64,000 nucleotides of DNA, taken from Pseudomonas sp. ACN8. Its GTDB lineage: Bacteria; Pseudomonadota; Gammaproteobacteria; Pseudomonadales; Pseudomonadaceae. Each line of letters opens with the position of its first letter. Positions within the stretch are counted from its first letter, which is position 1. Position numbers and translations under genes: made by a program. The stretch is taken from the NCBI RefSeq assembly GCF_002303925.1, contig NZ_MRCS01000016.1:52055-116054 (forward strand), read 5' to 3'. Shown here piece by piece: positions 19,564-29,181 of this stretch. The notes under the pieces are model-generated. The model ran no database searches, was not told the DNA's origin, and was given only the letters and a program-made list of their open reading frames with translations.

Positions 19564-21209
19564 GCAAACGCTGGGCTTTGCCGTTATTGCTGGCCATGAT
19601 GGCGCTGGCGTACTTGCTGCCACTGGGCAGTCATGGCTTGTGGATTCCCGACGAAACCCGCTACGCCCAGATCAGCCAGGGCATGCTCCTGAGTGGCAAC
19701 TGGGTGTCGCCGCATTTCATGGATGTGCGCTATTTCGAAAAACCCGCGGCCGGCTACTGGATGATCGCCCTCGGGCAGGCGCTGTTCGGCCAGAACCTGT
19801 TCGGGGTGCGCTTCGCCTCGGCGCTGAGCACCGGCCTGGGCGTGCTGCTGTGCTATCTGGTCGCCCGCCGGATGTGGAACGAGCCGCGCAAGAGTTTCGC
19901 CTGCGCCATGATCTTCATGAGTTTCACCATCATTGCGGCCATGGCGGGGTATGCCAACCTCGATCCGCAATTCAACTTCTGGGTCAACCTGAGCCTGGTG
20001 GCGCTATGGTTCGCACTCGACAGCACGAGCCGTGGGCAACGCCTGGTCGCCTGGGCGGTGCTGGGCCTGGCTTGCGGCATGGGCTTCATGACCAAGGGTT
20101 TCCTGGCCTGGCTGTTGCCGGTGCTGATCGCCCTGCCCTGGATGATCTGGCAAAAACGCTGGCGTGAACTGCTGGTCTACGGACCCGTGGCGGTGGTGGT
20201 CGCCATCGTCGTCAGCCTGCCGTGGGCACTGGCCGTACACGCCCAGGAGCCGGACTACTGGCGATTCTTCTTCTGGCACGAGCATATTCGCCGTTTTGCC
20301 GGGGACGATGCCCAGCATGATGCGCCGTGGTGGTTTTACCTGCCGTTGCTGGTGGGTTTCAGCATGCCGTGGGTTGCCTTGCTGCCGCCCGCGTTCAAGC
20401 AAGCCTGGCAGAGCCGCCGCCAATCCAATATCGGGTTCCTGCTGCTGTGGCTGTGGATGCCGCTGTTCTTCTTCAGCCTGAGCAAGGGCAAGTTGCCGGC
20501 CTACATCCTGCCGTGCCTGCTGCCCCTGGCATTGTTGCTCGGCCATGCGCTGGCTGACCGATTGAAGCTGGAACAAGGTCGCGCCCTGGGCATCAACGGC
20601 CTGCTGAACCTGGCAGTGGGTGTGGTCACCCTGCTGGCTTTGGTTTACCTGCAATTGAAAAAGCCGATTTACGATCATGAACTGCACAACCTGATGTTGG
20701 TGTTCATCGGCTTGATCGGCTGGATCATGGCCAACCTGCTGCAGGCCTTCCGCCCGTTGCAGTGCTGGGCGGCCCCGGCGTTTGGCAGCCTGTTGCTCGC
20801 CGCCGTGCTGCCCGCCGGACTGCCCAACTCCGTCGTCGCCAATAAAACCCCTGACCAATTCATCCTCGATCATGCCCAGGAACTTGGCCAGAGCGCCAAA
20901 TTGTTAAGCAACGATCTGGGGGCCGCGTCGGCGTTGTCCTGGCGGGTGAAACGGCCTGAAGTGGCTTTTTTCAACACGATAGGCGAATTGAAATATGGCC
21001 TTGCCTATCCTGACTCGCTTAAGCAGCGCGTCAACTCCGATCAGGTGCAACAGTGGATGCACGACGCCCGCCAGCAAGGCTCGGTGGGTGTGGTCATGCG
21101 GGTCAAGGGCGAAGAAGAGTTGCGCGAACTTGAACAGTTGCCCAAAGAGGGCAAGCGGTATGAACAAGGCAATCTGGTGATTTTGATTATTCCTCAGGCG
21201 GCACCATGA
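19560..21209 (+). CDS. arnT: Lipid A aminoarabinose transferase ArnT, operon copy
   Basis: 549 residues, polytopic GT83. It shares the [15 protein letters not shown] first-loop motif, and the [17 protein letters not shown] and [19 protein letters not shown] blocks with the orphan copy at 7518-9239. It transfers L-Ara4N to lipid A in the periplasm. It starts directly with MSKRW, whereas the orphan has about 25 extra N-terminal residues. Located between arnD and arnE with ATGA overlaps on both sides, it is the canonical operon transferase. Confidence 0.94.
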   Translation: MSKRWALPLLLAMMALAYLLPLGSHGLWIPDETRYAQISQGMLLSGNWVSPHFMDVRYFEKPAAGYWMIALGQALFGQNLFGVRFASALSTGLGVLLCYLVARRMWNEPRKSFACAMIFMSFTIIAAMAGYANLDPQFNFWVNLSLVALWFALDSTSRGQRLVAWAVLGLACGMGFMTKGFLAWLLPVLIALPWMIWQKRWRELLVYGPVAVVVAIVVSLPWALAVHAQEPDYWRFFFWHEHIRRFAGDDAQHDAPWWFYLPLLVGFSMPWVALLPPAFKQAWQSRRQSNIGFLLLWLWMPLFFFSLSKGKLPAYILPCLLPLALLLGHALADRLKLEQGRALGINGLLNLAVGVVTLLALVYLQLKKPIYDHELHNLMLVFIGLIGWIMANLLQAFRPLQCWAAPAFGSLLLAAVLPAGLPNSVVANKTPDQFILDHAQELGQSAKLLSNDLGAASALSWRVKRPEVAFFNTIGELKYGLAYPDSLKQRVNSDQVQQWMHDARQQGSVGVVMRVKGEEELRELEQLPKEGKRYEQGNLVILIIPQAAP

Positions 21210-21550
21210 GCCTGCTATTGCTGTTAGTGGCCTGCCTGCTGACCTGCCTGGGCCAGATCGCCCAGAAACATGCGGTAGAAAGCTGGCGCGGCCAACCTGC
21301 CGGATGGGCGGACAAACTGCGTTCGCCCTGGCTTTGGCTGGCCCTCGCCTCTTTGGGCCTTGGCCTGCTGGTGTGGCTGCTGGTGCTGCAACGCCTGGAA
21401 GTCGGGATTGCCTACCCGATGCTGAGCCTGAACTTCGTGCTGATCACCCTGGTCGCGCGTTTCGTGTTCCACGAAACCATCGACCGCCGCCACTGGTTGG
21501 GTGTGGCACTGGTGATTGGCGGTGTGGCATTGCTGGGGCAACACGCATGA
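21206..21550 (+). CDS. arnE: L-Ara4N-phosphoundecaprenol flippase subunit ArnE
   Basis: 114 residues with four hydrophobic helices, the EmrE-like small multidrug-resistance fold. With ArnF it moves undecaprenyl-phosphate-L-Ara4N to the periplasmic face. The family-typical [17 protein letters not shown] block is present. ATGA overlaps on both ends place it firmly in the operon. Confidence 0.92.
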   Translation: MSLLLLLVACLLTCLGQIAQKHAVESWRGQPAGWADKLRSPWLWLALASLGLGLLVWLLVLQRLEVGIAYPMLSLNFVLITLVARFVFHETIDRRHWLGVALVIGGVALLGQHA

Positions 21551-21948
21551 ACCTGAGTCGCGGTATCACCTTCGCACTGGGCAGTGTTTTGCTGGTCAGC
21601 GCCGCCCAACTGGGCATGCGCTGGAGCATGAGTCACCTGCCGCAACCCGAACAATGGCTCAGCGCCCCCATCGACCTGACAGCAGTTGCCGTGGTGCTCC
21701 TGGCCATCGTCGCTTACGCCCTGTCGATGCTCTGCTGGCTCGCCGCCCTGAGGGACCTGCCCCTGGGCCGCGCCTACTCGTTGCTGAGCATCAGTTACGC
21801 ATTGGTGTACTTGCTGGCCGCCAGCCTGCCGCTGTTCAACGAAACGTTCAGCCTTACAAAAAGCCTTGGCGTGGCATTGGTCATCCTCGGCGTCATCACC
21901 ATCAATTCTCGACCTGCTCGTGCGCCCGAATCAAGGAGTGTTCCATGA
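21547..21948 (+). CDS. arnF: L-Ara4N-phosphoundecaprenol flippase subunit ArnF
   Basis: 133 residues with four hydrophobic helices and the motif [19 protein letters not shown], the second EmrE-like half of the flippase. An open frame extends upstream inside arnE, but ATG 21547, overlapping the arnE stop, gives the normal ArnF length. Its last bases contain the ugd ribosome site (AAGGAG), and its stop overlaps the ugd start. Confidence 0.9.
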   Translation: MNLSRGITFALGSVLLVSAAQLGMRWSMSHLPQPEQWLSAPIDLTAVAVVLLAIVAYALSMLCWLAALRDLPLGRAYSLLSISYALVYLLAASLPLFNETFSLTKSLGVALVILGVITINSRPARAPESRSVP

Positions 21949-23324
21949 AAATCAGTGTGTTTGGTAGCGGTTATGTCGGCCTGGTGCAGGCAGCGGTATT
22001 GGCGGAAGTCGGCCACGATGTGGTCTGCATGGATGTTGACGAGAATAGAGTCGACCTGCTCCAGCAGGGCCACGTGAGTATTTTCGAACCCGGGCTGGCC
22101 AGCCTGGTACGCGAAGGCCTGGATGCCAAGCGGTTGCAGTTCACCAGCGACGAAAAACTCGCTGTCCAGCACGGACAGGTGCTGTTCATCGCGGTCGGTA
22201 CTCCGTCCCGGGACGACGGCTCGGCGGACTTGCGCTACGTGATGTCGGTGGGCGACGCCGTGGCCCGTCATCGCGAGCAACCGGCGATCCTGGTGGAGAA
22301 ATCCACCGTCCCGGTCGGCACCGGCGATGCCTTGCGTGCACACATCGACAAATGCCTGCTCAACGCCGGGCGCGTGTTGCAGTTCGATATCGTCTCCAAC
22401 CCGGAATTCCTGAAAGAAGGTTCGGCCGTGGCCGACTGCCGACGCCCGGACCGTATCGTCATCGGTTGTGAGCGCGAAGAAGTGCGTGACGTGATGCGTG
22501 ACCTGTACTCGCCCTTCAACCGCAATCATGAACGCATCATGTTCATGGACCTGCGCAGCGCCGAGCTGACCAAGTACGCCGCCAACTGCATGCTGGCGAC
22601 CAAGATCAGCTTCATCAACCAGATCGCCGAGCTGGCCGAACACCTGGGTGCCGATATCGAATCGGTACGCCTGGGCATCGGTGCCGACTCGCGCATTGGC
22701 TATCACTTCATCTACCCCGGTTGCGGCTACGGTGGCTCATGTTTCCCCAAGGACATGCGCGCCCTGATCCACAGCGCCGAAGAGGCCCATTGCTCCAGCG
22801 ACCTGCTGCAAGCGGTGGAAGCCATCAACGAGCGGCAGAAATACAAGCTGTTCGAGCGCATCAACGCGTTCTACAAGGGCGACTTGCGTGGCAGGACCTT
22901 TGCCTTGTGGGGCCTGGCGTTCAAGCCAAACACCGACGACATGCGTGATGCGCCGAGCCGGGTGTTGCTCGAATCGTTGTGGGCCGCCGGGGCGAATGTC
23001 CGTGCGTTCGATCCGGAAGGCATGCAGGAAACCCAGAAGCTGTATCCCGATGAATCGAAACTGATGCTCATGGGTACGCCCGAGTCGGTCTTGTCCGGCG
23101 CCGATGCACTGATCATCTGCACCGAATGGCAACAGTTCAAGGCGCCGGACTTCGAACTGATTCGCCAGCGGCTCAACGCACCGGTGATCTTCGACGGCCG
23201 CAACCTGTACGACACAGACCGTCTGGCACGCATCGGTTTCAGCTACTTCCCGATCGGCCGGGGCGAGTCGAGCAAATTGCCGATTCCGCACCTGCAATGG
23301 TTTGCCGAGTCAGTGGTCGCCTGA
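21945..23324 (+). CDS. ugd: UDP-glucose 6-dehydrogenase
   Basis: 459 residues. An NAD-binding N-terminus ([11 protein letters not shown]), the catalytic nucleophile C266 within GGSCFPKD, and a C-terminal UDP-binding domain ([19 protein letters not shown]) are intact. It oxidises UDP-glucose to UDP-glucuronate, the substrate of ArnA, so this operon carries its own precursor supply. ATG 21945 has AAGGAG seven bases upstream and an ATGA overlap with arnF. The longer in-frame opening to 21516 lies inside arnE and arnF and is not used. Confidence 0.95.
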   Translation: MKISVFGSGYVGLVQAAVLAEVGHDVVCMDVDENRVDLLQQGHVSIFEPGLASLVREGLDAKRLQFTSDEKLAVQHGQVLFIAVGTPSRDDGSADLRYVMSVGDAVARHREQPAILVEKSTVPVGTGDALRAHIDKCLLNAGRVLQFDIVSNPEFLKEGSAVADCRRPDRIVIGCEREEVRDVMRDLYSPFNRNHERIMFMDLRSAELTKYAANCMLATKISFINQIAELAEHLGADIESVRLGIGADSRIGYHFIYPGCGYGGSCFPKDMRALIHSAEEAHCSSDLLQAVEAINERQKYKLFERINAFYKGDLRGRTFALWGLAFKPNTDDMRDAPSRVLLESLWAAGANVRAFDPEGMQETQKLYPDESKLMLMGTPESVLSGADALIICTEWQQFKAPDFELIRQRLNAPVIFDGRNLYDTDRLARIGFSYFPIGRGESSKLPIPHLQWFAESVVA

Positions 23325-23329
23325 ATACC

Positions 23330-24922
23330 ATGCGCCCTCACATCCGCCAACAGTCCCTCGCACTGGGTCTGTTGGCGCTGTTGTTGTTCTGCGCCGGAAC
23401 TTACCAGCAAGCGGCCATCGGCTTCGATTCGCGCTTCGTGCTGTTCGCCCAGGAAATGCTGCGCAATGGGCCGTCTTTTTTTCCGACGACCTATGGTCAG
23501 CCCTACGCCGACTATTCGGGTCTTTCAACGGTGTTCATCTGGCTGCTTTCACTGCCGTTCGGCCAGGTCACCAGCCTGACCGCGTGGCTGCCGAGCGCCA
23601 TCGCCGCAGCGGTCATCGTCACCTTGATGTACCGCCTGCTGGCGCCTTACTCCCCGCGTTGGGCGCTGCTGAGCATCGCCTTGATGCTGCTGACCAACAC
23701 CTTCATCACGCAAACCCGCGCCGTTTCCCTCGACCTGATGCTGGCGGCCGTCTCGTTCAGCGTGTTCTACCTGGGCTATGCCGCCGACCACTTCTCGGCG
23801 CCGCGCCGCCAGGTTTTGATCTTTGCATTGCTGATGCTGGGCTTCTGGATTCGCGGGCCCATCGGCCTGGTCATCCCTACGGGGATGCTCTGCAGCTATT
23901 TTCTGCTCAATCGCCAATGGCGACGGCTGATTGTCTTCGGATTGCTGGCGTCCATGCTGTTGGTGGTGTGCATTGGGGTGTTGTTGTGGCTGGCGGACGT
24001 CAGCGGCGGCCCGGCCTTCTTGCAGGACGTGATTCGCATGCAGTTCATGGGCCGCATGGACGGTAGCGAAGGAAGCAACGGTCTGTTGTATTACTTCACC
24101 AGCTCGCTGGGCAATTACTCGCTGGCCTGGCCGTTGGCCGTGCTGACGCTTGTGGCCGTTGCGTTAACCGGCCCGAAGGAAGCCGGGCCGGCATTGCGCC
24201 TGATGCAGTACTGCGTAGCGGCCGGACTGATCGTGATGCTCGGCCTTTCCGTCCCGCAGGCGAAAAAGGCCCGCTACCTGCTGCCGATGTTGCCCATGGC
24301 GGCCATCGTGGCCGCGTATCCGTTTTACGCGACTCAGGGTCGATGGTTTGCCTGGCTGCGAGGGTTGATGCAGGGGCTGTGGCTGCTGATCCCGAGCCTG
24401 CTGATCGCGGCATTGCTGGTGGTACGGGAAAAATTCCCCGAGGACGTGGCTCACCTCACTTCCTTGTTCATCCTGCTCGGTGTGCTGCAAGTGATCGCCC
24501 TGGCAGCGCTCAAGCACTCCCGCTGGAGAGCTCAGACGTTGGCCTTCTGCGCGGTCCTGGCACTTTGGTCGTTCTACATCCTGCAGTTCGAGCCCATTCA
24601 ACGACAGCTCTACGACACCCGGACCTTCAGTCGCGAAGCTTTTGAGCTCGTGCAAAAAGACCCGGCGCCGCTGGTCATCCACGGCATGGGCAAAGACGCG
24701 AAGGCCATCAAATTCATGGTCAACATCCCGCAGGACCTGCACCCGGTTTTCACCGACGCCCCACCGGAGCTTGAAACCCTCAAGGGCCCGGCGTGGCTGA
24801 TGATGGACCTCAACGCCTACAAGACATTGCAAGGCACGGCTATTGGCGCATTGCCGCCAGTGCTCAGCGGGCGCTTCGACAAGAATGATTTCGTGCTGCT
24901 GCACCTCAAGCAAATCCCGTAG
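23330..24922 (+). CDS. ArnT-like/GT39 membrane glycosyltransferase
   Basis: 530 residues with about 11-12 hydrophobic segments. The first loop carries FDSRFVLFAQEMLRNG and PTTYGQPYADYS, the same layout as the ArnT active-site loop (an acidic residue, then R, A and EML), but overall similarity to ArnT is low. Such GT-C enzymes take a sugar from a polyprenyl phosphate donor. It begins five bases after ugd, so it is almost certainly co-transcribed with the arn operon. Its product could be another envelope modification using the same lipid-linked sugar or a different one. Function beyond GT-C transferase is inference. Confidence 0.75.
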   Translation: MRPHIRQQSLALGLLALLLFCAGTYQQAAIGFDSRFVLFAQEMLRNGPSFFPTTYGQPYADYSGLSTVFIWLLSLPFGQVTSLTAWLPSAIAAAVIVTLMYRLLAPYSPRWALLSIALMLLTNTFITQTRAVSLDLMLAAVSFSVFYLGYAADHFSAPRRQVLIFALLMLGFWIRGPIGLVIPTGMLCSYFLLNRQWRRLIVFGLLASMLLVVCIGVLLWLADVSGGPAFLQDVIRMQFMGRMDGSEGSNGLLYYFTSSLGNYSLAWPLAVLTLVAVALTGPKEAGPALRLMQYCVAAGLIVMLGLSVPQAKKARYLLPMLPMAAIVAAYPFYATQGRWFAWLRGLMQGLWLLIPSLLIAALLVVREKFPEDVAHLTSLFILLGVLQVIALAALKHSRWRAQTLAFCAVLALWSFYILQFEPIQRQLYDTRTFSREAFELVQKDPAPLVIHGMGKDAKAIKFMVNIPQDLHPVFTDAPPELETLKGPAWLMMDLNAYKTLQGTAIGALPPVLSGRFDKNDFVLLHLKQIP

Positions 24923-25002
24923 CAACGACCGCGTGTCCGACTGCTAGAGTAGCGCTCACGATCAGGCTGATGCCGGCCCGACCGAATAAGGACATTCACA
25001 CC

Positions 25003-26181
25003 GTGACCCGCTACTCCCCCCTCATTCGCCGCCTGCTGATCTGCTCGCTGACCATCGTCGTCAGCCGCGCCATCACCAGCCCGTTGCTCACACTGTTCGT
25101 CAGCGACAAGCTTGGCCTCAACCAACAGGACGTTGGCGTGCTGCTCGGCATCGCGGTGTTCATCGCCACCCTGCTCTCCCTCTATGGCGGCTACATCATC
25201 GACCGCTTCGAAAAACGCCGATTGCTGATTCTCTCGATGGCGTCCAGCGCTGTCGGCCTGGTGTTGCTGACCTTTGCTGAAAACCTCTACCTGACCACCA
25301 TCACCCTGATCGTCACCGAAACCGCTTCATCGCTGTTCCTCATCGGTTCGAAAGCGATCCTCAGCGACAACCTTGCGGTGGGTCAGCGCGCCAAGGCGTT
25401 TTCCCTGAGCTATACGCTGACCAACATTGGCTACGCCGTCGGTCCGATGCTCGGCGTGCTGATTGCCGGCGTCTTTGCCAGTGCACCCTTCCTGATCGCT
25501 GCGGCCATCGCCTTTTTCAGCATTTTCCTGATGACCGGGATCGCGAAGGATCCGGCGCGCTCACCTGCCAGCGGTCAGGCGCAGAGTTTCCTCAAGACCC
25601 TCATCACCCTGAAAAACGACCGCACCCTGATCCTGTTCACCGCCGGCTGCCTGCTCAGCACCGTGGTGCACGGGCGATTTACCTTTTACCTGTCGCAGTA
25701 CCTGCTGGTGACCAGCAATCCCCAACACACCATGGAAATCATGGCCGCCCTGCTCGCCTGCAACGCCATCAGCGTGATCTTGCTGCAATACCAGATCGGG
25801 CGTTTTCTCAAGCGCGAACAATTGCGTCAATGGATCGTTGTCGGCACCGGCCTGTTCATCCTCGGGCTGATCGGCTTCAGCGTGGCGGACAGCCTGGTGA
25901 GCTGGTGCGTGGCGATGTTTATCTTCACCCTCGGCGAAATCATCATTTACCCGGCCGAGTTTCTCTTCGTCGACACCCTGGCCCCGGAAGAATTGCGTGG
26001 CAGCTACTACGGCGCGCAAAACCTTGCTGCCCTTGGCGGTGCGCTGAGCCCGGTGATTTGCGGCTTCATGTTGATGCACACCCCAGCGCCGACGATGTTT
26101 TATGCCTTGAGTGCACTCGCGGCCCTGGGCGGTTTGCTGTGCTACACAAGCGGCCGACGAGGCAAATTACAGCAAATATAA
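25003..26181 (+). CDS. MFS transporter
   Basis: 392 residues with 12 predicted membrane helices. The loop after helix 2 has YIIDRFEKRRLL, a variant of the MFS signature (GxxxDRxGRR). It resembles MdtH/YfcJ-type drug or metabolite exporters, but no substrate can be assigned. I prefer GTG 25003 (AAGGA ten bases upstream); ATG 24970 is an in-frame alternative adding 11 polar residues. It may be read from the arn operon or from its own promoter. A strong terminator lies 90 bases after its stop. Confidence 0.82.
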   Translation: MTRYSPLIRRLLICSLTIVVSRAITSPLLTLFVSDKLGLNQQDVGVLLGIAVFIATLLSLYGGYIIDRFEKRRLLILSMASSAVGLVLLTFAENLYLTTITLIVTETASSLFLIGSKAILSDNLAVGQRAKAFSLSYTLTNIGYAVGPMLGVLIAGVFASAPFLIAAAIAFFSIFLMTGIAKDPARSPASGQAQSFLKTLITLKNDRTLILFTAGCLLSTVVHGRFTFYLSQYLLVTSNPQHTMEIMAALLACNAISVILLQYQIGRFLKREQLRQWIVVGTGLFILGLIGFSVADSLVSWCVAMFIFTLGEIIIYPAEFLFVDTLAPEELRGSYYGAQNLAALGGALSPVICGFMLMHTPAPTMFYALSALAALGGLLCYTSGRRGKLQQI

Positions 26182-26271
26182 TGCACTGAAAGCTCATTAA
26201 TATGAATTTGTCAGTAGCTGGATTGAACGGCACACTGTGCGGGTTCCTCCCCCAACAGTTGGAACAACTTC

Positions 26272-26308
26272 AAGGGCTTTCTGGGTTCCCCAGTTAAGCC
26301 CTTTTTTT
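26272..26308 (+). terminator. Rho-independent terminator after the MFS gene
   Basis: A GC-rich hairpin (outer arms 26274-26279 with 26296-26301, inner arms 26281-26285 with 26289-26293, small bulge) is followed by seven T residues. This is the end of the arn/MFS transcription unit. Confidence 0.8.
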
Positions 26309-26340
26309 GCCTGGACTTTTTCTGCCGGAGTCGTCTCGAA

Positions 26341-27048
26341 ATGCTTGCTCGCTGGTTGCCCGCCGCCATCAACACCCGCCCCACCGAATGGAGCCGCGCT
26401 GCCATCGGCATGGCCTTGGGGACTCTGATGAGCGTGTGGCTCTGTAGCCAGGTGTTCGGCATCGAGGTGGCCCAGCACCTGATCGGCCCGTTGGGGGCCT
26501 CGGCGGTGTTGTTGTTTGCCGTGTCTTCGGGCGCGCTCGCCCAACCCTGGTCGATTCTCGGCGGCTACCTGAGCGCCGGGGTGATTGCCTTGCTGGTGGC
26601 CCATGTGTTGGGCCGAACCCTGGGTAGCGCTTGCCTGGCCGCGGGCATGGCGTTGATCCTGATGTGCTGGCTGCGGTGCCTGCATCCACCGGCCGGTGCC
26701 TTGGCACTGACCCTGGTGCTGGCCGATCCGGCGACCATTGCCATGGACTGGAGAGCCATGGGACCTGTGATGCTCAGCGCGGCGACGATGCTGCTCTGCG
26801 CCCTGGCCTACAACAACCTGACCCGCGTTCGTTACCCCAAGAGTGCCAGCGAGCCGGTGGCCAGGATTCCTGCCGATCACCCGCCGGTCGACCGTCAGGC
26901 CATCACCGCCGAAGACCTGAAACTGGCGTTGGCCGACATGGAAGCGTTCTATGACGTCACGCCCGAAGACCTCGAACAGTTGATCCAGGCCAGCCAACTG
27001 CACGCCAAACGCCGCAGCGTGGGCGAAGTGCTCGCCCCACGACTGTAA
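26341..27048 (+). CDS. HPP-family integral membrane protein
   Basis: 235 residues. The first ~165 contain four or five hydrophobic helices with the signature LHPPAGALAL that names the HPP family; the last ~50 are charged and cytoplasmic (ITAEDLKLALADMEAF...). A cyanobacterial homologue takes part in nitrite transport, but for proteobacteria the role is not established. It starts at ATG 26341 just after the terminator, with a CGGAG-like ribosome site, and stands as a single gene before the purine permease. Confidence 0.8.
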   Translation: MLARWLPAAINTRPTEWSRAAIGMALGTLMSVWLCSQVFGIEVAQHLIGPLGASAVLLFAVSSGALAQPWSILGGYLSAGVIALLVAHVLGRTLGSACLAAGMALILMCWLRCLHPPAGALALTLVLADPATIAMDWRAMGPVMLSAATMLLCALAYNNLTRVRYPKSASEPVARIPADHPPVDRQAITAEDLKLALADMEAFYDVTPEDLEQLIQASQLHAKRRSVGEVLAPRL

Positions 27049-27145
27049 GTCGCTGTTCTGGAGGTTCTTTTGCCGTAGCCGGGCGGTTCTGGCATCCTGC
27101 GCCTCCATTTTCTGACCCGGCCCGCCTTCTGGCACGCAAACCACC

Positions 27146-28618
27146 ATGACCGCCTCCGAAAAAGCCCCCGCTCCACGCCATAGCGACCTGATCTACGGCC
27201 TCGATGACCGCCCGCATCTGACCGCCACCGTCTTTGCCGCCCTGCAACACGTGCTGGCGAGCTTCGTCGGCATCATCACCCCGACGCTGATCATGGGCAG
27301 CGCCCTGGGCCTGCAAAGCGAAATTCCTTACCTGATCAGCATGGCGCTGTTCGTCTCCGGTCTGGGCACCTTCGTGCAGGCGCGGCGCTTCGGCCCGGTA
27401 GGCTCCGGCCTGTTGTGCCTGCAAGGCACCAGTTTCTCGTTCATCAGTGTGATCCTCAGCGCCGGTTTCATGGTCAAGGCCCGCGGCGGCGGCACCGATG
27501 AGATTCTCTCGACCATCTTCGGCGTGTGCTTTTTTGCCGCGTTCATCGAGGTGGTGTTGAGCCAGTTCATCGGCAAATTGCGCATGCTGATCACCCCGGT
27601 GGTGACCGGAACGATCATCACGCTGATGGGCTTGTCGCTGATCAAGGTGGCGATGACCGACATCGCCGGCGGCTTCGGCGCTCCGGATCTGGGGGCGGCC
27701 AGTCACCTGGCCCTGGCGGCGCTGGTGCTGGGCACCATCGTGGTGCTGAACCGGGTGGACGTGCCGTTTCTGCGCCTGGGAGCAATTGTCATCGGCCTGA
27801 CCCTGGGCTACGGGGCGGCATGGTTCATGGGCCAGGTGGATTTCAACAGCCTCCCCGAAGTGCCGCTGATGAGCGTACCGGTACCCTTCAAGTACGGGTT
27901 CTCCTTCGATTGGGTGGCGTTCATTCCGGTAGCGGTGATCTTCCTCGTGTCGCCGCTGGAGGCCGCCGGTGACCTTACGGCCAACTCGATGATCTCCCGG
28001 CAACCGGTCAAAGGCCCGGTGTACATTCGCCGGATCAAGTCCGGCCTGCTCGCCGATGGCCTCAACTCGGCCATGGCCGCAGTATTCAACAGCATGCCGA
28101 TGGTGACCTTCGCCCAGAACAACGGGGTGATCCAGCTCACCGGCGTGGCCAGCCGCTACGTGGCGTTTTTCATTGCCGGATTGCTGGTGGTGCTTGGTCT
28201 GTTCCCGATGATCGGCGCGGTACTGCAACTGATGCCGAAACCGGTGCTCGGTGGCGCGGAACTGGTGATGTTCGGCACCGTCGCGGTGGCCGGGATCAAG
28301 ATTCTCGCCGAGGCCGGCCTGCATCGGCGCAACATGCTGATCGTGGCGATCTCCGTCGGCATGGGCCTGGGCGTGGCCGCCGTGCCGGAAGTCCTGCGTG
28401 AACTGCCCAAGGCCCTGCACAACATTTTCGAATCACCCATCACCGTCGGCGCGCTGTGCGCTATCGTTCTTAATATCTTCCTGCCCGAGGAATTCATCGA
28501 ACTGGAAGAGGACGAATTCGAACCGGAGGCCTCCGTGCTTCAGGTGATGCAGAACCCCGATGTGACCGCCAGAGATGAACCCACAAAGGCTGCGGTGGTC
28601 GCACAGTCGAACCACTAG
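27146..28618 (+). CDS. NCS2 nucleobase:cation symporter, xanthine permease type
   Basis: 490 residues with 12-14 membrane segments. The NAT signature is FAQNNGVIQLTGVASRYV, close to that of XanQ-type xanthine permeases (QN pair, T-G, ASRYV). The upstream motif FLVSPLEAAGDLTANS includes the conserved glutamate of helix 8. It imports xanthine or urate by proton symport in the inner membrane. No purine catabolic genes are adjacent. A terminator with a T tract follows directly. Confidence 0.88.
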   Translation: MTASEKAPAPRHSDLIYGLDDRPHLTATVFAALQHVLASFVGIITPTLIMGSALGLQSEIPYLISMALFVSGLGTFVQARRFGPVGSGLLCLQGTSFSFISVILSAGFMVKARGGGTDEILSTIFGVCFFAAFIEVVLSQFIGKLRMLITPVVTGTIITLMGLSLIKVAMTDIAGGFGAPDLGAASHLALAALVLGTIVVLNRVDVPFLRLGAIVIGLTLGYGAAWFMGQVDFNSLPEVPLMSVPVPFKYGFSFDWVAFIPVAVIFLVSPLEAAGDLTANSMISRQPVKGPVYIRRIKSGLLADGLNSAMAAVFNSMPMVTFAQNNGVIQLTGVASRYVAFFIAGLLVVLGLFPMIGAVLQLMPKPVLGGAELVMFGTVAVAGIKILAEAGLHRRNMLIVAISVGMGLGVAAVPEVLRELPKALHNIFESPITVGALCAIVLNIFLPEEFIELEEDEFEPEASVLQVMQNPDVTARDEPTKAAVVAQSNH

Positions 28619-28626
28619 ACCGGCTC

Positions 28627-28658
28627 AAGGGCTGAGCCGCTGGCGGTTCAGCCTTTTT
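28627..28658 (+). terminator. Rho-independent terminator after the permease
   Basis: An 11-base GC-rich stem (28630-28640 with 28643-28653, one G:T pair) with the flanking A/T bases pairing outward and five T residues at 28654-28658. It ends only 18 bases before the next start codon, so it may also affect that gene. Confidence 0.8.
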
Positions 28659-28675
28659 CAGATGAGAGCACGTCC

Positions 28676-29164
28676 ATGCGCAGCCTCCACGCCGTCCTGA
28701 TTTCCCTTCTGCTCTGCCTGAGCGCCTGTTCCTCGCTGCCCAATCGAGACCCGTTGAAAATCAACGTCGTGGGTGTCGAGCCCCTGCAAGGCGAGGGCAT
28801 GGAAGTGCGCTTTGCCGTGAGAATCCGCGTGCAGAACCCCAATGACACCACACTCACCTACAGCGGCGTCGCCCTGGACCTGGACATCAACGGCCAACCC
28901 TTCGCCTCCGGCGTCACCGATGAGAGTGGTACGATCGGGCGTTTTTCCGACACCGTCGTGAGCGTGCCGGTCAGCGTTTCGGCGTTTTCGGTGATCCGCC
29001 AGACCTATGGCATCAGCCAGATGAAAACGCTCAACAACATGCCTTATGTCCTGCGTGGCAAGCTCTCGGGTGGGGTGTTCAACACGATGCGTTTCGTCGA
29101 CAGTGGCACCCTCAATCTGCCAGGGCCGACCACTGGCAGCCGTAAAACGCCTGCAAAAAAATGA
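28676..29164 (+). CDS. LEA type 2 / WHy-domain lipoprotein
   Basis: 162 residues. A lipoprotein signal with lipobox SAC at residue 18 (LLLCLSACSS) is followed by a water-stress and hypersensitive-response (WHy/LEA14) immunoglobulin-like domain with VRIRVQNPNDTTLTYSGVALDLDINGQP. These are outer-membrane or periplasmic lipoproteins in pseudomonads, proposed to protect against desiccation, but without a proven biochemical activity. It starts 18 bases after the permease terminator, leaving almost no room for a promoter unless it overlaps the hairpin or transcription reads through. It converges with the AraC gene, 17 bases away. Confidence 0.82.
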   Translation: MRSLHAVLISLLLCLSACSSLPNRDPLKINVVGVEPLQGEGMEVRFAVRIRVQNPNDTTLTYSGVALDLDINGQPFASGVTDESGTIGRFSDTVVSVPVSVSAFSVIRQTYGISQMKTLNNMPYVLRGKLSGGVFNTMRFVDSGTLNLPGPTTGSRKTPAKK

Positions 29165-29181
29165 CCGTTGCGCCGCTGAAC

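Noticed and set aside
27130..27136. TGGCACG before the xanthine permease, like a sigma-54 -24 element
   Set aside because: No GC at the -12 position; the following bases are CAAACCACC, and the start codon comes only nine bases later.
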